DNA of 64,000 nucleotides from UBA7672 sp041398245 (GCA_041398245.1 JAWKVC010000011.1:72622-136621); one strand, 5' to 3'. Shown: positions 16,621 to 25,587, counted from the first letter of the stretch. Notes: generated from the sequence alone by a model not told the origin. Program-made: numbers and translations.

Positions 16621-17116
16621 CCTGTTTTCCTCCCCGAACGCCGTTGACCCAGCGTCTTTACAGTCTTTATGGACGGCAAAATTCACTGATCAGGGCCAAA
16701 AGTAAAGCCCGGGCGCACAAATGGCCGGTGGATTTGCCTGCCGGCAGGTGGTCTGGACGGGAAATTGCCGTCCGGGTGTCCAAAGCCGCGGGAGCGGATA
16801 TCTGGCGCAACCTTACTCGGCGCGATGACGCGCTGTCCTGCCGCAGGGCCTCCGCGATGTCCGGCCTGCGCTGCGCGACACCAACGCCGACCATGACGGA
16901 AGAGTCACGCGCGCCTCGTTGCGCGGCGGATTCCCCTTTGAATCTGAATTGTCCGCATCCGGATGAACTGGGCGTAATCAGAAATCATCCGTCTGCGTCC
17001 CTCTGTGCGCGAGTCGCCCGCGCGGCAATCCGTGGAAGACGCGAAGGCTTGCAGTCATTTCACTTGCCGGACGTCCCGACTGATCCATGTTGACTGCTGG
17101 TGATGGAGGTTCCTGT
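16621..17116. other. 496-nt intergenic region, divergent promoters
   Basis: No supported gene. It separates the minus-strand PQQ dehydrogenase from the plus-strand Ala-rich lipoprotein, so it should hold both promoters. The only symmetry I see is a 12-bp palindrome CCTGCCGGCAGG at 16737-16748. Open frames here lack an RBS and recognisable content. Confidence 0.5.
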
Positions 17117-17701
17117 ATGCAGTTCAAAATTCTCGCGGCCGTGGGCGCCATGGTTCTCGCCACAACCGCTTGCCAGCAGATCCCTGAGGACATGACGGTC
17201 GCGCAGTTCTGCGCGCAGCCGGACAAGGCCAACACGGATGTGTGCAAGATCAATGTCGAGATCGACGGGCAGAAGCGCGCACTCGCCGACACCGACATGC
17301 GTCTGAGCCAGGCGCGCCAGATTGCCGATAGCGCGCTGACGCGCGCCAACTCGGCCCAGGCTTCGGCCGACGCGGCGAAGATGGCCGCCGACCAGGCGAA
17401 CGCCGCCGTCGCGACGCAGGCGCAATTCAACTGTGAGACCAAGACGGTGCAACGGTCGAAGACCGGCACGTGCGGTGAAGGCTACAAGGTGCAGTCCTGC
17501 GTGCAGACGCGCTTCACCTATCGCGCGGGCGCTCCGTCTATCCTGCGCGAGATCAACGATGAGGGCTGTCGCTTCCAGGATCAGGTGCTCGAAATGCAGA
17601 TTCGCTGCTGCACGACGGGCCCGGCTCCGGTGATGACGGATGTTGCCGCTCCGGTCGAGCCGCAGCCGACCGCGCCAACCCAGCCGACGCCGTCCTCGTA
17701 A
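17117..17701 (+). CDS. Ala-rich coiled-coil lipoprotein
   Basis: 194 residues from ATG at 17117 (RBS GGAGG). Lipoprotein signal with lipobox ATTAC. Residues about 60-105 form an Ala-rich heptad-like helix (AQASADAAKMAADQANAAVA), resembling the Lpp/OprI type of murein-binding coiled coil. Then comes a Cys-containing domain (six Cys, including CGEGYK and RCCTTG) and a Pro/Thr tail. An outer-membrane or peptidoglycan-associated structural role is plausible but inferred. A strong terminator follows. Confidence 0.72.
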   Translation: MQFKILAAVGAMVLATTACQQIPEDMTVAQFCAQPDKANTDVCKINVEIDGQKRALADTDMRLSQARQIADSALTRANSAQASADAAKMAADQANAAVATQAQFNCETKTVQRSKTGTCGEGYKVQSCVQTRFTYRAGAPSILREINDEGCRFQDQVLEMQIRCCTTGPAPVMTDVAAPVEPQPTAPTQPTPSS

Positions 17702-17750
17702 TGCCGATACCCGTAGCTTAGACGCTCACGGAAAAACTATGAAATCATCC

Positions 17751-17780
17751 CGCCGCTTCCCCTTGGGAAGCGGCGTTTTT
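17751..17780 (+). terminator. Strong Rho-independent terminator
   Basis: An 11-bp perfect stem (CGCCGCTTCCC / GGGAAGCGGCG) with a 3-nt loop is followed by five T. It ends the Ala-rich lipoprotein transcript 50 nt after its stop. Confidence 0.92.
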
Positions 17781-17805
17781 CGTCGCGATGCAATGTTGGC
17801 GCTTG

Positions 17806-17825
17806 ATATCGCTCAATATCGCTCA
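17806..17825. repeat. Tandem 10-bp direct repeat upstream of TPR lipoprotein gene
   Basis: ATATCGCTCA occurs twice in direct succession (17806-17815 and 17816-17825), one helical turn apart, about 45 nt before the probable start of the TPR gene. This could be a regulator binding site. Confidence 0.5.
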
Positions 17826-17868
17826 TTTAGGAGCGCGCCAAAGTCTGCCCTCTGGAGAAGGGTCGGCT

Positions 17869-19631
17869 ATGGACTCGAAGCATCGCGAACGATTCGGGCC
17901 AGTTGCGAGGTTGTGCGGCGGTATCGGCGCTTGCCGCCATATTGGCAGGGTGCAGCACGACTCAGCTGTCGACCTCAGTAACGCAGGCTGGCTCCGGTCT
18001 GCGTGAGGGCGACTGCTATCGACTGGAGATGCCTCAAAAGCTTGGGAGTCGATCGTCGCGACCTGCCAGCGCGCCGCCGTAAACCCGCGGGCACGACGGG
18101 TGACTTCGCAATCGCCAACTATCACGTTGGGCGCGCTCGCACCGAGATGAAGGATTACGGGGAGGCCATAACGGCGCTCGATCTCGCATTGGCCATGCCA
18201 GGGGTGCAGAAGGAGTTGCGCCGCCGTATTTTGCTGACATCAGGCGAGGCGCGATTGGGTCAGAGGGATTTTCCGGCGGCGATCGAGGCGCTTGAGCAAG
18301 CGCTTGTGCTTGGCCCGAACGACCTCGACGCCACCATGAATCTGGGCGAGGCCCATCTGGGCGCGGGCCACTCCGATCTTGCCATTCGGGATTTCGAGAA
18401 GGTTGTCGCGCTGGCTGCCGCCGATGCTGTCGGCCATGCGAGCGCTGCGGCTGTTGCCGAAACCCGGCTTGGCGCAATCGCCATTGCTTCGCCCGGACCG
18501 GGTGCGCTCGAGAACGCGATGCGGCACTATGATGCCGCGCGCAAACTGGATGACGACAACGTTGACGCCTGGCTCGGCGCGGGCGCCGCCGGCGTGCAGC
18601 TCGCGGGGTTACGCGGAGGCGCAGAGGCGCATGCGCTATATGAACAGGCGGCCAATGCTTACCGTCATGCCATGCGGCTGGCTCCGTCAGCGGTCGATGC
18701 ACAGACAGGCATGGGGGCGGCGCTGTTCGGTCTCGACAGGCCTGATGAAGCCGTCACCTATTATGCACGTGCGGTCGAACTGGCGCCGGGCAGCGCAACA
18801 CGCCGGCTGGATCTGGCTCGCGCTCTGCGACGGGCTGGGCAACTCGCCGAGGCCGAGCGCACCTATGATCAGGTGAGCCAGCTCGAAGCGAGCGCGCGGA
18901 CCTATTTCGAAACGGCAGAGGTTCAGATCGATCTGGGCGCCACGGACCGTGCGCGCGAGAGCCTGCTTGCGGCGCAGCGGCTGGACCCTGCTTTCTCCGG
19001 CGCGTTCCTTGGGCTTGGCAGGCTACTGTTCCATCAGGGCCCGCAGCATTTCCCGGCAGCGGCTGATCAATTCCGCGAAGCGGAACGCCTGACCCGGACC
19101 GGCGACAACACGATGCGCGCCGAGGCGCTTTATTATCTCAGCCGGATCGAAACTGAAGGCGGTGGCAAGGATGCTCGCCTCGCTGTGAAATATGCCGAGG
19201 ACGCGATTGCACTCGATCCGGGTCCTGGGGCTTATCGCGCGCAGGCATGCCTTGTGCGCATTCGCTTCCTCACGAAGGACGATGTCCGCCGCGCGACCGG
19301 CTCGGGCCCCTGCACGGTCGCGGAGGAGTCAGCGGGAGCCTACCTGCTTTCAGGCATGTACCAGCTCCGTGTCGCTCATTTCGCCATCGGGGATGATCGC
19401 AAACGCAACTGGGAAAACGCCTATCTCGCTTTCTCGACCGGTCAGCAGAAAATCGATGCAGCGCCGGAAGCTGAACGCGCCGGGCTTCGCGAGCGCCTCG
19501 CTTTCGGGCAGGGGCTGGCGCTCTACTGCGTCGGCTTCGCGGATGTCGGTCGGCAGTCGATCAATCAGGCCAGCACCGATGTCCGATCCTACTTCGACAT
19601 GTTCCACGTCGCGCGCTGTGAATCCTATTAG
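17869..19631 (+). CDS. TPR-repeat lipoprotein (N-terminus split by frameshifts)
   Basis: The intact frame from 18003 holds a TPR array of roughly 34-residue repeats (for example ALVLGPNDLDATMNLGEAHL), then a helical C-terminal domain. Its natural N-terminus lies upstream in other frames. There is a strong RBS (GGAGAAGG) and ATG at 17869. A lipoprotein signal (ALAAILAGC, Cys codon 17951-17953) reads on to LREGDCYRLEMPQ at 18037. A third frame gives AWESIVATCQRAAVNPRARR (about 18040-18095). Then GDFAIANYHVGRARTEMKD joins the TPR frame. One missing base in the A-run at 18036-18039 and one in the G-run near 18098 would join these. An extra base before 17909 would link the ATG. Likely an outer-membrane TPR scaffold in an operon with the next gene. 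Confidence 0.65.
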
Positions 19632-19649
19632 GCCCAGAGGAGATTGGTA

Positions 19650-20486
19650 ATGGCTGGACGGGCAGGCGCAGGCGAGGGGCTCATCCGCGCGCTCGAGATC
19701 GAGGTCAGGGTGCTGGCCGAGGAGGGGCGGCCGCCAAGCTGGCTGTCGCATCCTGACGAGGCGAGTCTATGGATCTATGAGATCGCGCAGCGCATCGCGA
19801 AAGACTCTCTTGACGGCACAGTTCAGGTCGAGCGGCATTTCGCTGAGCCGCATTCCTTCCTGCAGGTTATGAGCGTCTTTGCGTCGCCTTCGCCGAAAAA
19901 CCTGGCGGCGCTGCAGGGCGACCTGCGGCAGATGACCGACAAGCTGCAACATGATCTTTCGGTGAAATTCGGAATTGAACGTACGCAGCCCTATGTACGT
20001 ATCGAGCCCGATCCACATTTCGAAACGCCTGACCGAGAGAGCGCACTGGCGGTCATACATCCGCAGGTCGAATCCCCTAATCATTCCGTTTATGTCGTTC
20101 AACCGCAAAGCGCCGAGGAGCCGGCCGTGGACCACACACCCCAGCGTGCAGCAGCAGGCGCCGCTCTCATCTGGATGGGCGCGCTGCTTGGCGCGGCTGT
20201 CATCGGCAACATCTTCCTGTTTGCCCGCGTGAACGAGTTGCAGGCCGAGGCCGCTGCGGTAGGCGATCTCCGTGTGCAGACGACGAAGTTGACGATGGAG
20301 CTTGCTCTGGCAAAGAACGCCCGTTCGTTCGAGCAGGCCCAGTGCAGCGCGTCGATCGCGCAGCATCGTGAGATGATCAACGATCTGGCGCAGAAGTGCT
20401 CGCCCAAACAGCCGGCGCCAAAGCCTCCTCCCGCGCCGCTACCCTATCCGGAAAGCCCCGATCCATTCGCCCCACCCAAAAGCTAG
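19650..20486 (+). CDS. Single-pass membrane protein of unknown function
   Basis: 278 residues from ATG at 19650 (RBS AGAGGAGA), 18 nt after the TPR gene. A cytosolic N-terminal region of about 165 residues has no recognised family. One membrane segment follows (about 170-190, ALIWMGALLGAAVIGNIFLF), then a coiled-coil stretch (VNELQAEAAAVGDLRVQTTK) and a Pro-rich tail. The topology suggests a cytosolic domain tied to a periplasmic rod. Operon context suggests it works with the TPR lipoprotein across the envelope. Confidence 0.7.
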   Translation: MAGRAGAGEGLIRALEIEVRVLAEEGRPPSWLSHPDEASLWIYEIAQRIAKDSLDGTVQVERHFAEPHSFLQVMSVFASPSPKNLAALQGDLRQMTDKLQHDLSVKFGIERTQPYVRIEPDPHFETPDRESALAVIHPQVESPNHSVYVVQPQSAEEPAVDHTPQRAAAGAALIWMGALLGAAVIGNIFLFARVNELQAEAAAVGDLRVQTTKLTMELALAKNARSFEQAQCSASIAQHREMINDLAQKCSPKQPAPKPPPAPLPYPESPDPFAPPKS

Positions 20487-20503
20487 TCAGACCGCAGACG
20501 CTT

Positions 20504-20537
20504 GCGCCGCCCCTTGTCGGGCGGCGCTTTTGCTTTT
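20504..20537 (+). terminator. Rho-independent terminator
   Basis: GCGCCGCCC (20504-20512) pairs with GGGCGGCGC (20519-20527), followed by TTTTGCTTTT. It ends the TPR/membrane protein operon. Confidence 0.9.
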
Positions 20538-20580
20538 GGGGCGAAGCGTGCGCAGGATGGCCCCGAAAGTGGAGAGGGGT

Positions 20581-20880
20581 ATGATCCTGATTACGGGCAC
20601 GGTCGTTATCGCGGATGAGAACCGCGAGGCCTTCCTGAAAGCGGCCACGCATCACGTCGCGCTGTCGCGACAGGAGCCGGGCTGTATCAGCCATGGCGTG
20701 TTCGAGGATGCGATGGCGCCGGGAACCTTTACCTTTGTCGAGCGATGGCGCGACATGAATGCGGTGAAAGAGCATTTCGCCAAGGACTACAGCCAGGACA
20801 CCGCGCACATGATCCGCCGGCTGGCCAAGGAGTCGACCGGCGTCGAGATCCACGAGATCGCCGCGACACGCGTGGTCTAG
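20581..20880 (+). CDS. Antibiotic biosynthesis monooxygenase (ABM) domain protein
   Basis: 99 residues from ATG at 20581 (RBS GAGAGGGG). Typical ABM ferredoxin-like fold pattern: a strand (ILITGTVVIADE), a helix, RQEPGCISHGVFEDAM, then FTFVERWRDMNAVKEHF. The YgiN-like family includes quinol monooxygenases and many proteins without known substrate. Lies alone between two terminators, so probably its own transcription unit. Confidence 0.85.
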   Translation: MILITGTVVIADENREAFLKAATHHVALSRQEPGCISHGVFEDAMAPGTFTFVERWRDMNAVKEHFAKDYSQDTAHMIRRLAKESTGVEIHEIAATRVV

Positions 20881-20886
20881 CACGCA

Positions 20887-20920
20887 AGAAAAGGCCGCCC
20901 CGGTATCCCAGAGCGGCCCC
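20887..20920 (-). terminator. Terminator of TonB receptor gene
   Basis: On the minus strand GGCCGC-N14-GCGGCC (20893-20918) is followed by TTTTCT, just past the stop of the receptor gene at 20942. Confidence 0.7.
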
Positions 20921-20941
20921 TGCCTTTGAAGTCCTGTCAGA

Positions 20942-23134
20942 TCAGTTCGTGACCTTGAACGACACGCCCCAGATCTGCGGGTCGTTCACAAACGCCGTGT
21001 TGTTGTTGAAGTCGATGGCGCCCTTGATGTTGTCCTCGTCCGTGATGTTGCGGGCGAAGAGGGCGACTTCCATCGAGCCGTCGAGTTTCGTCCAGCCGAC
21101 CTTGAGGCCGCCCTCGAACTGGTCGTCGGTCTGGAATTCGACCGACTCGTAGAGGAACAGATTGGTGGCGCCCTGATAGGCCCAGTCGGTGAAGACGAAG
21201 AACTCGGAGTCCGCATCGACAGGCATCGACCAGCGGGCGGTCAGGTTGGCGATCGTTTCCGGCGCGTTGGGGAAGGGATTGCCGTCCACCAGCGCGCGGG
21301 TCTGGCCTCCGATCACGACGGTCGGATCGGTGATCGTGCACTGGGCGCAGATGCCGACGGCGAGGTTGGGATCGTCGATCTCGGAGTCGACGTAGGAGAC
21401 GCCGCCGGTGAACACGAGGTTGTCGAACGGCGCCCATTCGGCGTCGACCTCAAGACCCCAGGCCTTGCCCTTGTCGGCATTGATCAGTTGCACAAGGTTG
21501 CCGCCGCCGCCCACCGCGGTGAGCTGGATGTCGTCGACCTGGTAGGTGTAGGCCGCCGCGTTAAGGCGCAGCTGGTCGCCGATGGTCGATTTGAAGCCGG
21601 CTTCATAGGACAGCACGGTTTCGGACGTTGCGATCGAAGGCGGGTTGAAGAAGGCCACATCGCGGCCCTGGATCGAGGGGCCGCGGAAGCCTTCTGCAAT
21701 GCGGCCATAGACCGAGAAGTCCGGCGTCATGTCGTACATGGCGCTGACATCCCAGCTGACATGGTCATCCGAGATGCTGACATTGTTGGCCGGCGCGGCG
21801 GGCACGGTCAGGTCCTTGTCGTCTTCGGTGTAGCGGACGCCGCCAGTGACCGAGAACGCCTCGGTGATGTCGTAGGTCGCCTGACCGAAGACCGCCCAGG
21901 ACTGGTTGGCGTGGGTCAGCGTCGCCGGAGGCGGGAAGCCGGAAGGACCCACGGTGGTGACGGTGAATTCGGAGTCGAAATAGTAGGCGCCGACCTGCCA
22001 GGACAGCGGACCGGACGTGTCGCTCGCGAGCCGGATTTCCTGCGTCGTCTGATCGAGATCGTCGATCGAGTCCTTTGTGTCGGAGTCGAACGGGATGAAA
22101 CCCGGACCAACCCCGGCGACGCCGCCGTCGATGTCGCCGCGGCTGGAGCCGCTGGCGGATTCATAGGCGGTGATGGAGGTCAGTTCGACATCGCCGAAAT
22201 CGTAGACGATGTTGGCCGATGCGCCCCAGCCCGAATAGGATTGCGGGTTGCCGCCGCCCTGATTGTACGTGACGCGGTCGCGCGTGTAATTGCCATTGAG
22301 GCCGTTGGTTCCCGGCGTGATCACATTGGCGCGGAAGATCGCGGCCGTGCCATCAAGATCGCGGGCGTGCAGGTTGAACAGCATGTCGAGCTGGTCGGTT
22401 GGATTGTAGGCAAGCTGCAAACGGCCGGCGAATTCGTCATAGCCGCCCATGTCCTCGCCGCCGGGCGTCAGCGTGTTGTCGATCCAGTCGTCCCGATGCT
22501 GCCAGAGCATGGAGGCGCGGGCCGCCATGTTCGGACCGATCGCGCCGCCGACGGCGGCGTCGAGGGTCGCAGAGCCGTATGAACCGTAGGAGCCCTGGGC
22601 GCGCGCCTCGAATTCCTCGCTGGGCTTGACGGAGGTGAAGCGCACGATGCCGGCGGTCGTGTTGCGACCGAACAGCGTGCCCTGTGGGCCGCGATAGACC
22701 TCGATGCGTTCGACATCGAAGATCGGCGTCGATTTGAGAACCACATTCTCCATCACGACATCGTCCATGATGATCGAGACGGGCTGCGAGGCGGCGAGAT
22801 CGAAGTCGGTGTTGCCGAGACCGCGAATGTAGAAGCGGGGGGCAACGCGTCCGTTGGAGCTTTCCGCGTAAAGCGCAGGAACGCGCGTCGCCAGCGCCAG
22901 CACATCCTCGCCGGAGGAGAAGATCGCGCCGATCTGGTCTTCAGACACAGTCGTCGCCGAAACAGGAACTTCCTGCAGGTTCTCCTCACGCTGCGTCGCC
23001 GTGATGATCACGACGTCCAGCCTGTCCCCGGTTTCCTGCGCGTTGGCCGGAACGGCCATCAGCGCCACGGCCGAAACGGCGGACATCAAACCAAGCAGCG
23101 CGTTGCGAGCTGATCGCACTTTGCCCAACATCAT
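20942..23134 (-). CDS. TonB-dependent receptor
   Basis: 730 residues from ATG at 23134, chosen over a GTG 9 nt upstream because AAGGGG sits at the right distance. Signal peptide ends PANAQ. A short TonB-box-like strand (LDVVIITATQRE) is followed by a plug with VPVSATTVSEDQIGA, FYIRGLGNTDFD and RIEVYRGPQGTLFGRNTTAG, the usual alphaproteobacterial pattern, and then a barrel ending GVSFKVTN. Substrate unknown. The plug differs clearly from that of the receptor at 10809, so the two are distant family members. Confidence 0.92.
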   Translation of the reverse strand: MMLGKVRSARNALLGLMSAVSAVALMAVPANAQETGDRLDVVIITATQREENLQEVPVSATTVSEDQIGAIFSSGEDVLALATRVPALYAESSNGRVAPRFYIRGLGNTDFDLAASQPVSIIMDDVVMENVVLKSTPIFDVERIEVYRGPQGTLFGRNTTAGIVRFTSVKPSEEFEARAQGSYGSYGSATLDAAVGGAIGPNMAARASMLWQHRDDWIDNTLTPGGEDMGGYDEFAGRLQLAYNPTDQLDMLFNLHARDLDGTAAIFRANVITPGTNGLNGNYTRDRVTYNQGGGNPQSYSGWGASANIVYDFGDVELTSITAYESASGSSRGDIDGGVAGVGPGFIPFDSDTKDSIDDLDQTTQEIRLASDTSGPLSWQVGAYYFDSEFTVTTVGPSGFPPPATLTHANQSWAVFGQATYDITEAFSVTGGVRYTEDDKDLTVPAAPANNVSISDDHVSWDVSAMYDMTPDFSVYGRIAEGFRGPSIQGRDVAFFNPPSIATSETVLSYEAGFKSTIGDQLRLNAAAYTYQVDDIQLTAVGGGGNLVQLINADKGKAWGLEVDAEWAPFDNLVFTGGVSYVDSEIDDPNLAVGICAQCTITDPTVVIGGQTRALVDGNPFPNAPETIANLTARWSMPVDADSEFFVFTDWAYQGATNLFLYESVEFQTDDQFEGGLKVGWTKLDGSMEVALFARNITDEDNIKGAIDFNNNTAFVNDPQIWGVSFKVTN

Positions 23135-23363
23135 GGTCGTCACCCCTTGTCATGTGAAAGCCCGGTGAAGGCTTGCCTCGCGACGTCGCGCTTGTCTTGT
23201 GGCAGCCGGAGCTTTCGCGCTGCGCGGAAGCGATATGTCGGAAATAGATGCAGATGCGACACGCTTGGGCGCTGCATGACGACGACGGATTCGTGCGCCG
23301 CACGAAATGTGACGGGCGCCCCAACGGCGCCTTTCCGTATACGAAGAATGTCAGACGATGACG

Positions 23364-23582
23364 TCAGGCGATGATGTCGGGCGTGATGCGCGAGGACAGC
23401 CAGACGATCTTGTCCTTCACCCGAAGCTTCTCGCGTTTCAGCGCCATGATGCGGATGTCGTCGGCGCCTGACTTCTCAAGCTCGTCGATCGTCGTGTCGA
23501 GCTCGCGGTGGCGCGAACGCAGCTCTTCCAGCCGCGTCAGCATCGCGTCGATGTCCGAGGTGTCGAAACCGTTGTCGCTCAA
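23364..23582 (-). CDS. DUF465 (YdcH family) protein
   Basis: About 72 residues. Helical hairpin with the family pattern LRSRHRELDTTIDELEKS, then DDIRIMALKREKLRVKDKI. No ATG lies near the family boundary. I propose TTG at 23582, which gives MSDNGFDTSDIDAM and has GGAAGCGG upstream. The long frame to 23798 has no family support for its extra residues. Small cytosolic coiled-coil proteins of unknown role. A second DUF465 gene lies divergently 450 nt away. Confidence 0.78.
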   Translation of the reverse strand: MSDNGFDTSDIDAMLTRLEELRSRHRELDTTIDELEKSGADDIRIMALKREKLRVKDKIVWLSSRITPDIIA

Positions 23583-24035
23583 ATTGCCGCTTCCGGATCC
23601 CTCCAGCGCCGGGCATTTCCGAATCGGGAAAGACTCCCCGGATTCCAGAAACGATTCAGGGCGCTGGAACAACTGGTCGCGCAGCGGACGCGTTGTCCGC
23701 ATGCCCTCCCACCGGCGGGCGGCATACCAAATCCGGGCCCAGGGTGGAAGCCGCGCTCGCGTTCCCGGCGCCCGCCAACTGCCCATGTTGCAACGCACGA
23801 TGCGTTAACGTTGCATTTTTTTCATTGAGAGATCGCTTTTGCCGTTTTCAAGCCGTGACGAGCGAAATTCTTCGTGGTTCACTTCATCCTGCGGCTGTTC
23901 AGCGAGCCGCATCGGTCTCCTCGAAATCTCCATCGAGACCGTAGCGGACGCCGCACCGTCCGCTTGCGATCGGGGTTGTTGATCGCCTTGACGGGCTCCC
24001 CGTCGGCGACGCGACAGAGAAGGAGATGCCTCTCG
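23583..24035. other. 453-nt intergenic region between divergent DUF465 genes; possible small RNA
   Basis: No supported protein gene. Near its centre, TGCAACG (23789-23795) pairs with CGTTGCA (23809-23815), followed at once by seven T (23816-23822). That is a terminator-like element facing right, with no plus-strand gene before it, so it could end a small RNA starting somewhere after 23583. The stem is short, so this is tentative. Confidence 0.35.
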
Positions 24036-24203
24036 ATGAGCCTGGAATCACGCATCAAGGAACTGAGTGAACGTCACAAGCGCCTTGAGGCGGCCATAGC
24101 CGCCGAACTGAAACACCCGGCCGGTGACGACGTGCGTATCCATGAGCTCAAACGAAAGAAACTCCGGATAAAGGACGAGATCGCGTTATTGCGGACGAAC
24201 TGA
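24036..24203 (+). CDS. DUF465 (YdcH family) protein
   Basis: 55 residues from ATG at 24036 with AAGGAG upstream. Pattern SRIKELSERHKRLEAAIAAE, then DDVRIHELKRKKLRIKDEI, a clear DUF465 hairpin. It resembles the minus-strand copy at 23364 in the second helix (IRIMALKREKLRVKDKI), so the two look like diverged paralogues. Function unknown. Confidence 0.85.
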   Translation: MSLESRIKELSERHKRLEAAIAAELKHPAGDDVRIHELKRKKLRIKDEIALLRTN

Positions 24204-24336
24204 TCGTCTGACCATCTCCCGAGAGCTGCTTCCCGGCGGGGCGTGCGCTAGCCGGCCATGTTGTGATTGACCTCCGGCGCAATGCCGCGAATCCTGCCGC
24301 CAAGGGGCGTGTCAGGATGGAAGAGGGTCAAACCCG

Positions 24337-24714
24337 ATGCGAGGCCTGTGGGACACTGAACAATCCCTGTCGCCAGCCCTGCTGAGATCGGCGCTTGCGC
24401 TGGTCGGCGTGTTTCTCGGGCTGACGGCCGCCGTGATGCTGATCATTTCGGTCGCCAGTGTCGCCAACGGCAACTATGCCGCCGCCGCCATGCAGCTGGC
24501 TGCGGGTATCGCCCTGCCATTCGGCATCTGGCTCGGCCTGCGCATGCTGGCCGACATGCTCGTGGTGATGCACCGGGCGCGCGAACGGCTGGAGGCCATC
24601 GAGGAGACGCTTGGCGGCAGCCCTGCGGCGACAACCGCTGCGCCGGTGTTCCAGACCAACGGTCCAGCGACCCGCGCGGGCGATGACGGCCCTGCCTATC
24701 CGGCGGAGGAGTAG
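24337..24714 (+). CDS. Small two-helix membrane protein
   Basis: 125 residues. Two hydrophobic segments (about 15-42, ALALVGVFLGLTAAVMLIIS; and 50-70), then an amphipathic helix (LADMLVVMHRARERLEAIEE) and a disordered acidic tail. The layout recalls DUF4282 proteins, but I am not sure. Convergent with trcR with 7 nt between stops. Confidence 0.65.
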   Translation: MRGLWDTEQSLSPALLRSALALVGVFLGLTAAVMLIISVASVANGNYAAAAMQLAAGIALPFGIWLGLRMLADMLVVMHRARERLEAIEETLGGSPAATTAAPVFQTNGPATRAGDDGPAYPAEE

Positions 24715-24721
24715 GCGAGGA

Positions 24722-25426
24722 TTACTCCTCGCCGTCAGCCTTCTTCGGGAAGTTGGCGAACAGCTGTTCAGCGGAAATGTCGCGCGGACGCTCGCCGTCT
24801 TCTGATGCGGCTTCGGGCGTGGCTTCGGATGGCGCGGGCGCAACTACCTTGCGCAGGGTGGGGCCGGCAAGCCGCGCATCTTTCTCATCGCGCGTGGCCG
24901 CGCGTTTGGCGGCGGCTTTCGAGACGACAGCGTCCAGCTCGATCTGCGAGCACAGGCCCAGCGTCACCGGGTCAACCGGCTTGATGTTCGACGTGTTCCA
25001 GTGCTGGCGCGAGCGCACGGATTCAATGGTCGACTTGGTGGTGCCGATCAGTTTCGAGATCTGTGCGTCGGTAACTTCCGGGTGGTGGCGCAGGAACCAG
25101 GCGATAGCGTCGGGGCGATCCTTGCGGCGCGAAACCGGCGTAAAGCGTGCGCCTTTCTTCTTCGGTTGAGGCACCTCGGCGTATTTCGGCGCGGGCTGGT
25201 GCAGGCGATAAGCCTTGTCGGCTTCGCCCTTCTCGATCTCCTCGCGGGTCAGTTCGCCCGAGGCGACGGGGTCGGCGCCGCGCATGTTCTCGGCCACCTC
25301 GCCATCGGCAATGCCTTTGACCTCGAGCGGGTGCAGTTCGCAGAAGTCCGCAATCTGTTCGAACGTCAGCGTCGTGTTGTCGATCAGCCAGACGGCTGTC
25401 GCTTTCGGCATGAGGATCTTGGCCAT
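24722..25426 (-). CDS. trcR: TrcR-type regulator (DUF1013)
   Basis: 234 residues. The N-terminus MAKILMPKATAVWLIDNTTL and FEQIADFCELHPLEVKGIAD mark the DUF1013 family, confined to Alphaproteobacteria and named in databases as cell cycle transcriptional regulator TrcR. A second HTH-like segment is AQISKLIGTTKSTIESVRSR. The tail is Ala/Pro/Glu-rich. Probably a DNA-binding regulator in the cytosol. The symbol follows database usage as I remember it. Confidence 0.82.
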   Translation of the reverse strand: MAKILMPKATAVWLIDNTTLTFEQIADFCELHPLEVKGIADGEVAENMRGADPVASGELTREEIEKGEADKAYRLHQPAPKYAEVPQPKKKGARFTPVSRRKDRPDAIAWFLRHHPEVTDAQISKLIGTTKSTIESVRSRQHWNTSNIKPVDPVTLGLCSQIELDAVVSKAAAKRAATRDEKDARLAGPTLRKVVAPAPSEATPEAASEDGERPRDISAEQLFANFPKKADGEE

Positions 25427-25450
25427 GGGCGCCTCGGTTGGTCCTGAAAA

Positions 25451-25480
25451 CGAAAAACCCGGCGCTTAGGGCCGGGTTTC
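25451..25480 (-). terminator. Rho-independent terminator of quinone oxidoreductase gene
   Basis: AAACCCGGC (25455-25463) pairs with GCCGGGTTT (25471-25479). On the minus strand the stem is followed by a T-run (complement of 25453-25457). It lies between the oxidoreductase stop and the trcR start on the same strand. Confidence 0.85.
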
Positions 25481-25587
25481 TCGGAATTGTCGAGAAGGGA
25501 AGTAAGTCCTAGCGGCGCTGATATAGTTTGGTTTTTTGCGCTTGTGAACCACCCGTGACGGAATCCGGGAGGCCAAGAATCAGGGGC

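Noticed and set aside
16737..16748. CCTGCCGGCAGG palindrome as an operator
   Set aside because: Short GC-only palindromes are common by chance in this genome; there is no second copy nearby.
16978..17469. Minus-strand frame overlapping the Ala-rich lipoprotein
   Set aside because: No RBS or family; the plus-strand gene has a lipobox, RBS and terminator.
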